From an uncultured Prevotellaceae bacterium (GTDB lineage Bacteria; Bacteroidota; Bacteroidia; Bacteroidales; Bacteroidaceae), in NCBI GenBank assembly GCA_900315105.1, contig OMXX01000008.1, positions 2,466 to 66,465 on the forward strand: a DNA stretch of 64,000 nt. The letters are read 5' to 3'. The notes under the pieces were generated by a model, which searched no databases, was not told where the DNA came from, and worked only from the letters and a program-made list of their open reading frames with translations. This document shows, piece after piece, positions 1 to 7,344 of this stretch. Both the position numbers and the translations under genes were made by a program. Position 1 is the stretch's first letter. Each line of letters starts with the position of its first letter.

Positions 1-180
1 GGGCGTAGTCTATCTATTGAACCAATACCACAGGGCGTTGCCCTGGGCTAAGAGCAAACTTTGCCCTTTCAGGGCGCAAGCCGACAAAACAATTCGTCGG
101 ACTCACGTTAATTTACTGATTTAATTTACTCCTAATTTACTTTCCCCAACTTCCGCGCAAGCGGAATCCTTTCCTAATAC
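1..180. repeat. Intergenic repeat remnant with two short hairpins
   Basis: No gene is visible. Two perfect hairpins are present, CAGGGC-GTT-GCCCTG at 31-45 and GCCCT-TTC-AGGGC at 63-75. They are followed by AATTCGTCGGACTCACGTTA at 91-110, which recurs almost unchanged near 26395-26415 at the end of another palindromic element and, more loosely, near 58968 and 59246. This looks like the right part of a dispersed non-coding repeat family that continues off the left edge. The family assignment is inferred from these internal matches only. Confidence 0.5.
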
Positions 181-216
181 AAAAATCCCCTTGCAAATCC
201 ATCGACTTGCAAGGGG
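181..216 (-). terminator. Rho-independent terminator of tRNA-Leu
   Basis: A perfect 10-bp stem (187-196 with 207-216, CCCCTTGCAA/TTGCAAGGGG) is followed on the minus strand by ATTTTTGT. It lies about 18 nt past the 3' end of the tRNA gene, as expected for its terminator. Confidence 0.85.
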
Positions 217-233
217 CAATTTCTGTTAGCTTG

Positions 234-315
234 TACCCAGAGCGGGGGTCGAACCCGCACGCCTTTCAGCATCGGTGTTTGAGACCGACTTGTCTACCGA
301 TTCCAACATCTGGGC
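234..315 (-). tRNA. tRNA-Leu, anticodon CAA
   Basis: Read on the minus strand the sequence folds as a class II tRNA of 82 nt. The acceptor stem GCCCAGA pairs with TCTGGGT and is followed by discriminator A. The D arm contains GGAATCGGTAGAC. The anticodon stem TCGGT/ACCGA carries the loop CTCAAAC, giving anticodon CAA, which reads UUG leucine codons. A long variable arm and the T arm GCGGGTTCGACCCCCGC follow. No CCA is encoded. Confidence 0.95.
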
Positions 316-327
316 GGAAAGCGGTTG

Positions 328-359
328 CAAAGGTAATAGTTTTTTTCGGTTTTTGCAAA
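328..359 (-). promoter_or_regulatory. Promoter of tRNA-Leu (Bacteroidetes type)
   Basis: On the minus strand TTTG (359-356) is followed after 20 nt by TACCTTTG (335-328), matching the Bacteroidetes -33/-7 consensus exactly. The -7 box is 13 nt from the tRNA 5' end. It is divergent from the rpoN promoter. Confidence 0.8.
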
Positions 360-374
360 TTAATCTCCAAAAAT

Positions 375-405
375 TTTGCGGATAGATATAAAATTAGTAA
401 CTTTG
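375..405 (+). promoter_or_regulatory. Promoter of rpoN
   Basis: TTTG at 375-378, 19 nt, then TAACTTTG at 398-405, the Bacteroidetes consensus. The predicted start of transcription near 411 gives a leader of about 170 nt before rpoN, rich in simple repeats (AAGGTCTT, GAATTGAAAATT) and without another gene. Confidence 0.7.
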
Positions 406-583
406 CACTCATTAATTAGAAAGGTTTTTAAGGTCTTTCGGTTTTAAGGTTATAAGGTCTTAAACAATTGAGAATGGAGAATTGAAAATTGAAAATTATT
501 TTTTAATTTCTTAATCTCTTAATTTCAAAAACATTCTGACCTGAGAACCCCCAAACCATCTAAACCTCATAACCCCTAAAAAT

Positions 584-2110
584 ATGGCACTCGAAAACAG
601 ACTCACACAGGAACAGGCTCTGATACAACAGCAGCAACAGCGACTTACCGCGCAGCAACTTCTGCAGGTGAAATTGCTGGAGATGCCGCTTGCCCAACTG
701 GAAGAGAATATCAAGACTGAACTGTATGAGAATCCTGCCCTTGAGAGTACCGATCCTGACGAGAATGATAACCTCAACCCTAACGCGAGCCTGAATGAGG
801 GCGACAGCATAGGCGAGGGTGAGGATGAGGATTTCGATGCACAGACAGAACGCGAGGACAGGGAGGAGGCTCTCGACTCTGCCCTTGACAGCATAGACTC
901 CGACGACCGTCTGGCAAGCGACTACCGAGCTTACGGAGACAGTAACCAGACGGGAGCAGAACAGGAGGAAATGGTGTATGGCGATACCCAGTCGTTCTAT
1001 GACAAGCTTCAAGAACAGGTCAGCGAGGAGGACCTTACGGACACCCAGCGTCAGATAATGGAATACCTCATAGGCTCTCTCGATAATGACGGTTTCTTGC
1101 GCTCAGACCTATCCTTCATAAGCGAGAACCTCGCCATCTACCAAGGACTTGACGTTACGGAAAGGGACGTGAAGTATGTGCTAAGCATACTCCAGAGCTT
1201 TGACCCAGCCGGCATAGGAGCAAGTTCGTTGCAGGAATGTCTTCTTCTGCAGATAGCCCGCCGTGAGGATTCAAGACTCACGCGAAGGATGAGGAGGGTT
1301 ATTCGCGACTATTTCGACGACTTCACGAAAAAGCATTGGGAGAAGATCCGTCAGCATCTGAAGACATCGGAATACGAGGCTGAGGAGGTTATCAAGGAAC
1401 TCAGGAAGCTGAACCCTCGTCCGGGAGCTTCGCTTGGCGAGACAATGGGGAGGAGCATACAGCAGGTGACTCCCGACTTTATCATAGATACCGACGAGAA
1501 CGGACAGGTGACTATGACCCTTAACAACGGGGAACTGCCACAGCTCTTCATCTCACGCGACTTCGAGCAGCAGATGCTCGGCTATCAGAACAATAGCAAG
1601 TCGCTCAACCGAATGGAGAAAGAGGCTCTGCTCTATACAAAGGAAAAGGTGGAGCGAGCACGAGGATACATAGATGCCATAGAAAGAAGAAGGAAGACGC
1701 TGACATTGACTATGCAGGCAATAATAAAGATGCAGCATAAATACTTCCTTGACGGTGACGAGGCAGACCTTGTGCCAATGACTATGACGGATATTGCCGA
1801 GCAGATAGGCATGGATGTGAGTACCGTTTCACGAGTGTGCAACGCGAAATATGCCGAGACGCCTTGGGGCATTTTCAAGCTAAGGCATTTCTTCTCTTCA
1901 AGCTTCAGCAAGGAAGGCGATGAGGAGATGTCAAACCGAAAGGTGAAGATAGCCCTTGCCGATATCGTAAAGGCAGAAGACAAGAAGCATCCTCTTAGCG
2001 ACGACGCCATATCAAAGGAACTGAAGAAACAGGGATTCCCGGTTGCAAGGAGAACGGTGGCAAAATACAGGGAGGCTCTCGGAATACCGGTAGCAAGACT
2101 GAGAAGGTAA
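584..2110 (+). CDS. rpoN: RNA polymerase sigma-54 factor RpoN
   Basis: This is the alternative sigma factor that directs core polymerase to -24/-12 promoters, which need an AAA+ enhancer-binding protein to open. Region I is the glutamine- and leucine-rich start (TQEQALIQQQQQRL, then LLQVKLLEMP). An acidic region II covers about residues 65-125, then the core-binding domain, the HTH (TMTDIAEQIGMDVSTVSRV) and the C-terminal RpoN box ARRTVAKYRE for -24 recognition. The length of 508 aa is normal for Bacteroidetes. The ATG at 584 is the first in frame and gives the expected N-terminus. It stands alone downstream of its own promoter and is followed by hairpins. No AAA+ activator is encoded in this window; the NtrC-like regulator at 34 kb lacks that domain. 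Confidence 0.96.
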   Translation: MALENRLTQEQALIQQQQQRLTAQQLLQVKLLEMPLAQLEENIKTELYENPALESTDPDENDNLNPNASLNEGDSIGEGEDEDFDAQTEREDREEALDSALDSIDSDDRLASDYRAYGDSNQTGAEQEEMVYGDTQSFYDKLQEQVSEEDLTDTQRQIMEYLIGSLDNDGFLRSDLSFISENLAIYQGLDVTERDVKYVLSILQSFDPAGIGASSLQECLLLQIARREDSRLTRRMRRVIRDYFDDFTKKHWEKIRQHLKTSEYEAEEVIKELRKLNPRPGASLGETMGRSIQQVTPDFIIDTDENGQVTMTLNNGELPQLFISRDFEQQMLGYQNNSKSLNRMEKEALLYTKEKVERARGYIDAIERRRKTLTLTMQAIIKMQHKYFLDGDEADLVPMTMTDIAEQIGMDVSTVSRVCNAKYAETPWGIFKLRHFFSSSFSKEGDEEMSNRKVKIALADIVKAEDKKHPLSDDAISKELKKQGFPVARRTVAKYREALGIPVARLRR

Positions 2111-2156
2111 ACGCATTAACTTTCGCAAGTCGTATAATACAAAAACAACAAAAAAC

Positions 2157-2277
2157 CCTTAATGTCTTAGAGCCTCTTACAGAGTCTCTGCTGCTATGAG
2201 CCTTTATTTTCCTAGTAAGCCTACGGGCTTCCAGATAAAATAAAAACTCATATCAGGCCTAAGGCAAGGCATTAAGG
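2157..2277. other. Long nested hairpin downstream of rpoN
   Basis: Five helices nest in order: CCTTAATG/CATTAAGG (2157-2164 with 2270-2277), CTTAG/CTAAG (2166-2170 with 2259-2263), ATGAG/CTCAT (2196-2200 with 2247-2251), TTATTTT/AAAATAA (2204-2210 with 2237-2243) and AAGCC/GGCTT (2217-2221 with 2226-2230). Together they make one extended stem of about 120 nt. It is either a palindromic repeat element or a structured RNA in the rpoN 3' region. It fills the first half of a 399-bp gap without genes. Confidence 0.6.
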
Positions 2278-2287
2278 TAAAAAACAG

Positions 2288-2325
2288 AAAAAAGCCGAAT
2301 ATTAATTGATTAGCTTTTTCTTGTT
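2288..2325 (+). terminator. Probable rpoN terminator
   Basis: AAAAAAGC (2288-2295) and GCTTTTT (2313-2319) enclose an AT-rich loop. They are followed by CTTGTTTTTTCC, giving a U-rich tail. The stem is AU-rich, so strength is uncertain. Confidence 0.5.
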
Positions 2326-2330
2326 TTTTC

Positions 2331-2455
2331 CTTCAAGTTTCAAACCCTCGCAGAGGGTGACGGCTTGATTGAATAAAGACTGGAAGCCCAAAGGCTTACA
2401 AGGCTTTCATACAAGCAAGACGGCATAGGCTTCGCAGAAGCATACAAACTTGAAG
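2331..2455. repeat. Inverted-repeat element before the PAP2-like gene
   Basis: CTTCAAGTTT (2331-2340) and AAACTTGAAG (2446-2455) are perfect 10-nt inverted repeats enclosing about 105 nt. Smaller complementary pieces lie inside, such as CCCTCGCAGAGGG. With the hairpin at 2157-2277 it accounts for almost the whole 2111-2509 gap. Confidence 0.5.
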
Positions 2456-2509
2456 GTGTTTTTAAGGTTTTTGTTCCACAAGTGAAACGCAAATATTTTA
2501 TATAAATAA

Positions 2510-3190
2510 ATGACAGAAGAAACACAGGTATTGACACAGAAGATGGGTTCACGCTCAAGAAGGGGCATGAACAAGATGCTAAGGCTATCTGTGAATGCTT
2601 CGAGGGTGATGAGTATCATCTTCACTCCTTTCTATATGCCTCTGGTAGGCATGATAGCCCTCTTCTCGTTCAGCTACCTGAGTCTCTTGCCACTATCATA
2701 TAAGCTCTTCGTATTGCTTATAGTGTATCTCTGCACCATCCTTGTTCCTACGATACTGATCCATTTCTACAGAAAGTATCAGGGATGGTCAATGCTGAGA
2801 CTTCTGACGAGGGAAGGACGTATGGTGCCATACGTCATCTCCATCATGTGCTATTTCATGTGCTTCTACATACTCAACTATTTCCATTGCCCTCATTTCA
2901 TGAGCTCAATAGTGGTAGCGGCACTATTCATACAGATTCTCTGTGCTATCATAAACGTGTGGTTCAAGATATCAACCCACACAACGGCCATAGGAGGCTT
3001 CACAGGCAGTCTTGTTGCTTTTGCAGAGCTCTTTGATTTTAATCCGCTTTGGTGGCTGTGCGTGCTTCTGATACTTGCCGGACTCGTAGGCACAGGCCGA
3101 ATGCTTCTTCGTCAGCACTCTCTGCACGAAGTGGTGTACGGATATCTGATAGGTACAGTAATTAGCTTTATAACAATATTAGTGATATAG
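2510..3190 (+). CDS. PAP2-like integral membrane protein
   Basis: A 226-aa polytopic membrane protein of uncertain function. After a basic N-terminus (residues 1-30) there are six or so hydrophobic segments. Traces of the PAP2 phosphatase motifs are visible: TREGRMVPY (around 100-108), HTTAIGGFTG (around 154-163) and GRMLLRQHSLHEVVYGYLIG near the C-terminus. The last keeps the arginine and histidine spacing but has Glu where the family usually has Asp. It may act on a lipid phosphate at the inner membrane, but catalysis is not assured. It ends 6 nt before purE, so the two are probably cotranscribed. No good Bacteroidetes promoter is visible in front. Confidence 0.75.
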   Translation: MTEETQVLTQKMGSRSRRGMNKMLRLSVNASRVMSIIFTPFYMPLVGMIALFSFSYLSLLPLSYKLFVLLIVYLCTILVPTILIHFYRKYQGWSMLRLLTREGRMVPYVISIMCYFMCFYILNYFHCPHFMSSIVVAALFIQILCAIINVWFKISTHTTAIGGFTGSLVAFAELFDFNPLWWLCVLLILAGLVGTGRMLLRQHSLHEVVYGYLIGTVISFITILVI

Positions 3191-3196
3191 AAAACA

Positions 3197-3703
3197 ATGA
3201 AACCAATAGTTAGCATTATCATGGGCAGCACAAGCGACCTGCCTGTTATGGAGAAGGCTATGGCCTTCCTTAACGACCAGAAGATTCCTTTCGAGGTAAA
3301 TGCTTTGTCTGCTCATCGCACCCCCGACGCAGTAGAGGCATTCGCACGTGGTGCTGAGGAGCGTGGTATTCGCGTTATCATAGCAGCAGCAGGCATGGCT
3401 GCGGCTCTTCCGGGCGTTATTGCAGCAAGCACAACACTTCCGGTTATCGGTGTGCCTATCAAGGGTATGCTCGACGGTCTTGACGCTATGCTCTCTATCA
3501 TTCAGATGCCTCCTGGCATTCCTGTAGCAACGGTTGGTGTTAATGGTGCTATGAATGCGGCTATCCTCGCTATGGAGATGCTCGCCCTCTCTGATGCCGA
3601 TATCGCTGCCCGTCTGAAGGAATACAAGTCTGGTCTCGGCAAGAAGATCGAGCAGGCGAACAAGGACCTGGCAGAGGTGAAGTACGAGTTTAAGACTAAC
3701 TAA
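3197..3703 (+). CDS. purE: N5-carboxyaminoimidazole ribonucleotide mutase PurE
   Basis: Catalyses the rearrangement of N5-CAIR to CAIR in purine biosynthesis. It is a small cytosolic enzyme, expected to form octamers. The class I PurE signature is complete: GSTSDLPVM at the N-terminus (phosphate binding), SAHRTPDAV with the catalytic histidine near residue 44, AAGMAAALPGVIA, and PIKGMLDGLDAMLSIIQMP. The length of 168 aa is normal. It starts 6 nt after the membrane-protein gene. No purK is adjacent, so the carboxylation partner must lie elsewhere. Confidence 0.96.
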   Translation: MKPIVSIIMGSTSDLPVMEKAMAFLNDQKIPFEVNALSAHRTPDAVEAFARGAEERGIRVIIAAAGMAAALPGVIAASTTLPVIGVPIKGMLDGLDAMLSIIQMPPGIPVATVGVNGAMNAAILAMEMLALSDADIAARLKEYKSGLGKKIEQANKDLAEVKYEFKTN

Positions 3704-3839
3704 GTGAAGAGTTAAGAGTGAAAAGTGAAAAATTTTAGTTTGTATTGCAGTTTACGTGGCTGTAAAACACCTTTGCGCGATAATAAGGTAATTCAAATTC
3801 TTCACTCTTAACTATTCACTCTTAACTTTTAACTGGAGC
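3704..3839. repeat. Palindrome of GAGTGAAGAGTTAA-type words
   Basis: The left arm GTGAAGAGTTAAGAGTGAAA and the right arm made of TTCACTCTTAACT units enclose a core with TTTGTATTGCAGTTTA and AAGGTAATTCAAATTC. A second copy with the same core lies at 7201-7325 after the SRPBCC gene. It is non-coding and separates purE from ispG. Confidence 0.7.
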
Positions 3840-3857
3840 TTGCGGAAGTTAAATACT

Positions 3858-5303
3858 ATGCAAAGAAGACTTACAACTCCTACCAAGGTAGGAAACATAA
3901 TTATAGGTGGCGATGCCCCAATCCGGGTGCAATCCATGACCACTACCAACACCAATGACACGGAGGCTTGTGTGGCACAGGCAAAGCGTATCATTGAAGC
4001 TGGAGGTGAACTTGTACGTCTGACCACCCAAGGCTCTCGTGAGGCTGAGAATATGAAGAATATCTCTGCTGCTCTGAAGGCTGAGGGATATATGACTCCA
4101 CTCGTGGCCGATGTTCACTTCAACGCTAACGTGGCTGATGTGGCTGCTCTCTATTGTGAGAAGGTGCGTGTTAATCCGGGCAACTATGTCGATCCTGCGC
4201 GTGTCTTTAAGAAACTGGAATACACAGACGAGGAATATGCCCAAGAGGTTCAGAAGATTCGCGACCGTTTCGTGCCTTTCCTTAATATCTGCAAGGAACA
4301 CAACACAGCTGTACGTATTGGCGTAAACCACGGCTCTCTCTCCGACCGTATCATGTCACGCTATGGCGATACCCCTGCCGGTATCGTGGAATCTTGTCTT
4401 GAGTTCCTTCGCATCTGTCGCGATGAGAATTTCCAGAACGTGGTCATCAGCATCAAGGCAAGCAACACGGTTGTTATGGTACAGTCTGTTCGTCTGCTTG
4501 TGGAGAAGATGAACGAAGAGGATATGCACTACCCTCTCCATCTCGGCGTTACCGAGGCAGGTGAAGGTGAGGACGGACGTATCAAATCGGCTGTCGGCAT
4601 AGGAGCACTTCTCACCGAAGGTATCGGCGATACCATCCGCGTGAGCCTCTCTGAAGAGCCAGAGTGTGAGATTCCTGTTGCCAAGAAACTCGTGTCGTTC
4701 ATTCCTGAATGTGCGGAGAAACGCGAGAACGCACGTATCGAAAACGGCACTCTCTACCTTGACTTCAACGAAGATTCCCTCGAAGACCTTCAGCTCAAGG
4801 CTGCTATGACCGCAGGAGCCCTTCTCATCGACGGTAAGGCAAAGGATTTGGTGATAACTAACAAGACCCTCTCCCCGCTCCCCCTTAAAGGGGGAGAGCC
4901 GGTTCGCGATAGCAAGTCCCCCTTTAAGGGGGATTTAGAGGGTCTCCTAAGCGACCTCTCCTCCAGCATCCTTCAGGCTGCTCGTGTGAAGTTCACCAAG
5001 ACCGAGTATATCTCTTGTCCGGGATGTGGCCGTACTCTCTACGATCTCCAAGGCACAATAGCACGCATCAAGGCGGCTATCAAGGCAAAGTCAGCAGAGA
5101 ATCCACGTTTTGCCACTCTCAAAATCGGCATCATGGGCTGTATCGTTAACGGTCCGGGAGAAATGGCAGATGCCGACTACGGCTATGTAGGTGCAGGTCC
5201 AGGTAAGATTTCCCTCTACAAGAACAAGGTTTGTGTGGAGAAATCAATTCCAGAGGCAAATGCCGTGGAGAAGTTGATAGAGTTTATTGAGAACGATAAG
5301 TAA
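3858..5303 (+). CDS. ispG: 4-hydroxy-3-methylbut-2-enyl diphosphate synthase IspG (GcpE)
   Basis: Converts MEcPP to HMBPP in the non-mevalonate isoprenoid pathway, using a [4Fe-4S] cluster. The TIM-barrel part runs to about residue 310 (IRVQSMTTTNTNDTEA, VTEAGEGEDGRIKSAVGIGA). The C-terminal cluster domain has CPGCGRTLYDLQ and GIMGCIVNGPGEMADADYGY, supplying three cysteines. I start at ATG 3858; an upstream in-frame TTG at 3840 would add six residues and cannot be excluded. At 481 aa it is shorter than the roughly 600-aa three-domain IspG I expect in Bacteroidetes. Where the central domain should be, there is a short low-complexity insert encoded by a palindromic repeat (4867-4948). Confidence 0.94.
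   Translation: MQRRLTTPTKVGNIIIGGDAPIRVQSMTTTNTNDTEACVAQAKRIIEAGGELVRLTTQGSREAENMKNISAALKAEGYMTPLVADVHFNANVADVAALYCEKVRVNPGNYVDPARVFKKLEYTDEEYAQEVQKIRDRFVPFLNICKEHNTAVRIGVNHGSLSDRIMSRYGDTPAGIVESCLEFLRICRDENFQNVVISIKASNTVVMVQSVRLLVEKMNEEDMHYPLHLGVTEAGEGEDGRIKSAVGIGALLTEGIGDTIRVSLSEEPECEIPVAKKLVSFIPECAEKRENARIENGTLYLDFNEDSLEDLQLKAAMTAGALLIDGKAKDLVITNKTLSPLPLKGGEPVRDSKSPFKGDLEGLLSDLSSSILQAARVKFTKTEYISCPGCGRTLYDLQGTIARIKAAIKAKSAENPRFATLKIGIMGCIVNGPGEMADADYGYVGAGPGKISLYKNKVCVEKSIPEANAVEKLIEFIENDK
4867..4948. repeat. Palindromic repeat inserted in frame within ispG
   Basis: The arms ACCCTCTCCCCGC...CCCCCTTAAAGGGGG and CCCCCTTTAAGGGGG...TAGAGGGT are the same G/C-run sequences found between genes in this window. 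Here they are translated, giving the peptide SPLPLKGGEPV...SPFKGDLEG between the TIM barrel and the iron-sulfur domain. The reading frame is kept on both sides. Confidence 0.85.
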
Positions 5304-5304
5304 G

Positions 5305-5520
5305 GCGGCCTCTCCCCCCGCTTTGCACATACTCGAAGATACTCAATCTTCGACTTCCCGCCGTAGGGAGGGAGCCGGAAGGCGAACAATTCCTCCAACC
5401 TATCCTCATAGCCGGAAGGCGAATATATTGTACAATAAAATAGTAATAATCAATTAAATAGCCGACCTCCATAGTCGAATCGGCTCCCTCCCTACGGGGG
5501 AGGGCGGGGGGAGAGGCCAG
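5305..5520. repeat. Large palindromic element (GGCCTCTCCCC type)
   Basis: GGCCTCTCCCCCCGC at the left and GCGGGGGGAGAGGCC at the right are terminal inverted repeats. Inner arms are CGTAGGGAGGGAGCCGG and CCGGCTCCCTCCCTACG-like sequence. The left arm carries a 29-nt side hairpin (5326-5354, TCGAAGAT/ATCTTCGA) that recurs in the element at 28639-28820. There is no gene. It separates ispG from pyrE. Confidence 0.75.
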
Positions 5521-5532
5521 TATTTTTTTAAC

Positions 5533-6168
5533 ATGGAACTATCAGTATCAAACGCATTCGCAGAGAAACTGCTCGCCGTAAAGGCAATCAAACTTCAGCC
5601 TAACGATCCATTCACATGGGCATCTGGCTGGAAGTCACCTATCTACACAGACAACCGCAAGACTCTTGCTTATCCAGAGCTTCGCTCTTTCGTTAAGCAG
5701 GAACTTGTTCATCTCGTTCACACCGAGTTCCCAGAGGCAACAGCTGTAGCAGGTGTGGCAACTGGCGCTATCGCACAGGGTGCATTGGTAGCCGATGAGC
5801 TCCTCCTCCCTTACTGCTATGTTCGTCCAAAGCCAAAGGATCACGGTATGGGCAACCAGATTGAAGGCACTATTCCTGAAGGTGCCAAGGTTGTTGTCAT
5901 CGAGGACCTTATCTCAACAGGCGGCTCTTCACTCAAGGCTGTTGACGCCCTTCGCAAGGCTGGCTTCGAGGTTGTAGGTATGGTAGCAAGCTATACATAC
6001 GGTTTCCCTGTTGCCGAACAGGCATTCAAGGAGGCAGGCGTCCGTCTCGTCACCCTCTCTGACTACGAGCACACCACAGCTATCGCAGCTAAGACCGGCT
6101 ACATCAAGGAGGAGGACCTCGCCGTCCTCGCAGAGTGGCGTAAGTCTCCAGAGACGTGGAAGCAATAG
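5533..6168 (+). CDS. pyrE: Orotate phosphoribosyltransferase PyrE
   Basis: Joins orotate to PRPP to give OMP in pyrimidine biosynthesis; cytosolic and expected to be dimeric. A type I PRTase fold is evident from the PRPP motif VVVIEDLISTGGSS (around residues 120-133) and the flexible-loop region YVRPKPKDHGMGNQIEG. The substrate side shows FTWASGWKSPIYTDNR near the N-terminus. The length of 211 aa is normal. It begins 12 nt after the palindrome at 5305-5520, so any promoter lies within or before that repeat. Confidence 0.96.
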   Translation: MELSVSNAFAEKLLAVKAIKLQPNDPFTWASGWKSPIYTDNRKTLAYPELRSFVKQELVHLVHTEFPEATAVAGVATGAIAQGALVADELLLPYCYVRPKPKDHGMGNQIEGTIPEGAKVVVIEDLISTGGSSLKAVDALRKAGFEVVGMVASYTYGFPVAEQAFKEAGVRLVTLSDYEHTTAIAAKTGYIKEEDLAVLAEWRKSPETWKQ

Positions 6169-6254
6169 GTGGTGGGTGATGGGTGTTAGGTGTTGGTGTA
6201 TAGTATTTTCGCAAATATTACAAACCGCCAACACCTAACACCCAACACCTATCA
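6169..6254. repeat. GGTGTTGGGTGTT-word palindrome, left bracket of the S23-like gene
   Basis: The left arm has GTGGTGGGTGATGGGTGTTA then GGTGTTGGTG. The right arm has CCAACACCTAACACCCAACA then CCTATCA. The spacer is about 30 nt. It starts directly after the pyrE stop. A sister copy lies at 6648-6731. Confidence 0.8.
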
Positions 6255-6272
6255 GCCAAAAACACCATCAAT

Positions 6273-6653
6273 ATGGAAAAATTCTATTACAGAAGATTAG
6301 ATGTCTATCAAAATGCAAAGTCTGTCATTATAGATGTCTATAAAGCATTGGAATCATTTCCTAAAGAAGAACGGTATGCCTTATGCGATCAACTAAAGAG
6401 AGCTGCCGTTTCCATTGCATCAAACATAGCAGAAGGATTTGGAAGATATTCAGAAAAAGAAAGACTCTATTTCCTCAATAATGCCAATGGTTCATTGATG
6501 GAAATTTCATGTCAGATAGACCTTGCAGAAGCGTTAGGCTATATTGATAGAGAAACAAAGGAAAAAATAGATGATAAGATATTAGTCATCACCAAGCAGT
6601 TAGCTGCACTCCGAAATAAAATCTCAAACAAACAAAATATGGAAATTGGGTGA
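6273..6653 (+). CDS. Four-helix-bundle protein, 23S rRNA intervening-sequence (S23) family
   Basis: A 126-aa helical protein with the signatures of the four-helix-bundle/S23 family: RRLDVYQNAKSVIIDVYKAL, then SFPKEERYALCDQLKRAAVS, SIASNIAEGFGRYS and FLNNANGSLMEISCQIDLA. Members are often encoded within intervening sequences of 23S rRNA genes or stand alone; no biochemical role is firmly established. The gene is visibly more AT-rich than pyrE and the SRPBCC gene on either side. It is bracketed by two matching GGTGTTGGGTGTT palindromes. Its last glycine codon and stop lie inside the right-hand repeat. This suggests it arrived as a cassette between two housekeeping genes. Confidence 0.88.
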   Translation: MEKFYYRRLDVYQNAKSVIIDVYKALESFPKEERYALCDQLKRAAVSIASNIAEGFGRYSEKERLYFLNNANGSLMEISCQIDLAEALGYIDRETKEKIDDKILVITKQLAALRNKISNKQNMEIG

Positions 6654-6731
6654 TGGGTGTTAGGTGTTGGTGTATGGTATCATCTCTACTAACCACCAAC
6701 ACCCAACACCTATCACCCACCACCCACACCC
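6648..6731. repeat. GGTGTTGGGTGTT-word palindrome, right bracket of the S23-like gene
   Basis: The left arm GGGTGATGGGTGTTAGGTGT and the right arm ACACCCAACACCTATCACCC match the element at 6169-6254. It overlaps the last codon and stop of the four-helix-bundle gene and ends 4 nt before the SRPBCC start. Confidence 0.8.
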
Positions 6732-6735
6732 AGAT

Positions 6736-7200
6736 ATGTCCAAATACGAAAGTCAGATAAAGATGCTCAACGCACCTGTTGAGCGAGTTTATGCAACGCT
6801 GAGCAACCTTGAGAACTTCCGTCCTATTCTCGAAAATGCAGCCAATAACCCAATGGTGGCAGAGAAGATGAAGGAAGCAGGACAGGATCCTGCACAGCTT
6901 GAAAAGCTCAAGGAGGTAGAACTCTCAGCCGACCGTATAGCAATCCCGGCACCAATGATCGGCACTATTGCCCTCAACATCATTGAGCGCGAGGAAAACA
7001 AATGTATCAAGTTTGCAACAGAGCAGTCACCAGTAGATGCTAATCTCTGGATTCAGGTATTGCCAGTAAGCACAGGCGGCTCAAAGATGCGCCTCACCCT
7101 GAAAGCCGATCTCAACATGATGATGAAGATGATGATTGGCAAGAAACTGGAGGAGGGTATCGACAAGTTCGCCGATATGCTCGCCATGCTGCCTTACTAA
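6736..7200 (+). CDS. SRPBCC (START-like) family protein
   Basis: A 154-aa soluble protein with the shape of the SRPBCC/polyketide-cyclase fold. It begins SQIKMLNAPVERVYATLSNLENF, the usual first strand and helix. A basic/acidic middle follows, and it ends in a long amphipathic helix (MMMKMMIGKKLEEGIDKFADML). The fold binds hydrophobic ligands; the ligand here is unknown. I start at ATG 6736 because the in-frame extension upstream (from 6664) is translated repeat (HQHPTPITHHPHP). The gene was probably next to pyrE before the S23-like cassette came in. Confidence 0.8.
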   Translation: MSKYESQIKMLNAPVERVYATLSNLENFRPILENAANNPMVAEKMKEAGQDPAQLEKLKEVELSADRIAIPAPMIGTIALNIIEREENKCIKFATEQSPVDANLWIQVLPVSTGGSKMRLTLKADLNMMMKMMIGKKLEEGIDKFADMLAMLPY

Positions 7201-7325
7201 GTGAAGAGTGAAGAGTTAAGAGTGAAGAATTTAAGTTTGTATTGCAGTTTATAAGCATTAACAGCCTTTTCGCTATAAAGGTAATTCAAATTCTTCACTC
7301 TTAACTCTTCACTCTTCACTTCCAA
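7201..7325. repeat. Second copy of the GAGTGAAGAGTTAA palindrome
   Basis: GTGAAGAGTGAAGAGTTAAG and, inverted, CACTCTTAACTCTTCACTCT enclose TTTGTATTGCAGTTTA and AAGGTAATTCAAATTC, the same core as at 3704-3839. It starts exactly at the end of the SRPBCC gene. Confidence 0.75.
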
Positions 7326-7344
7326 CTTGAGCCATGCGAAAGTT

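Noticed and set aside
3840..3857. TTG start for ispG six codons upstream
   Set aside because: Possible, but ATG 3858 gives a normal start and the TTG lies at the edge of repeat-derived sequence.
6664..6735. N-terminal extension of the SRPBCC protein
   Set aside because: The extra residues (HQHPTPITHHPHP) are translated repeat. The conserved protein begins at ATG 6736.
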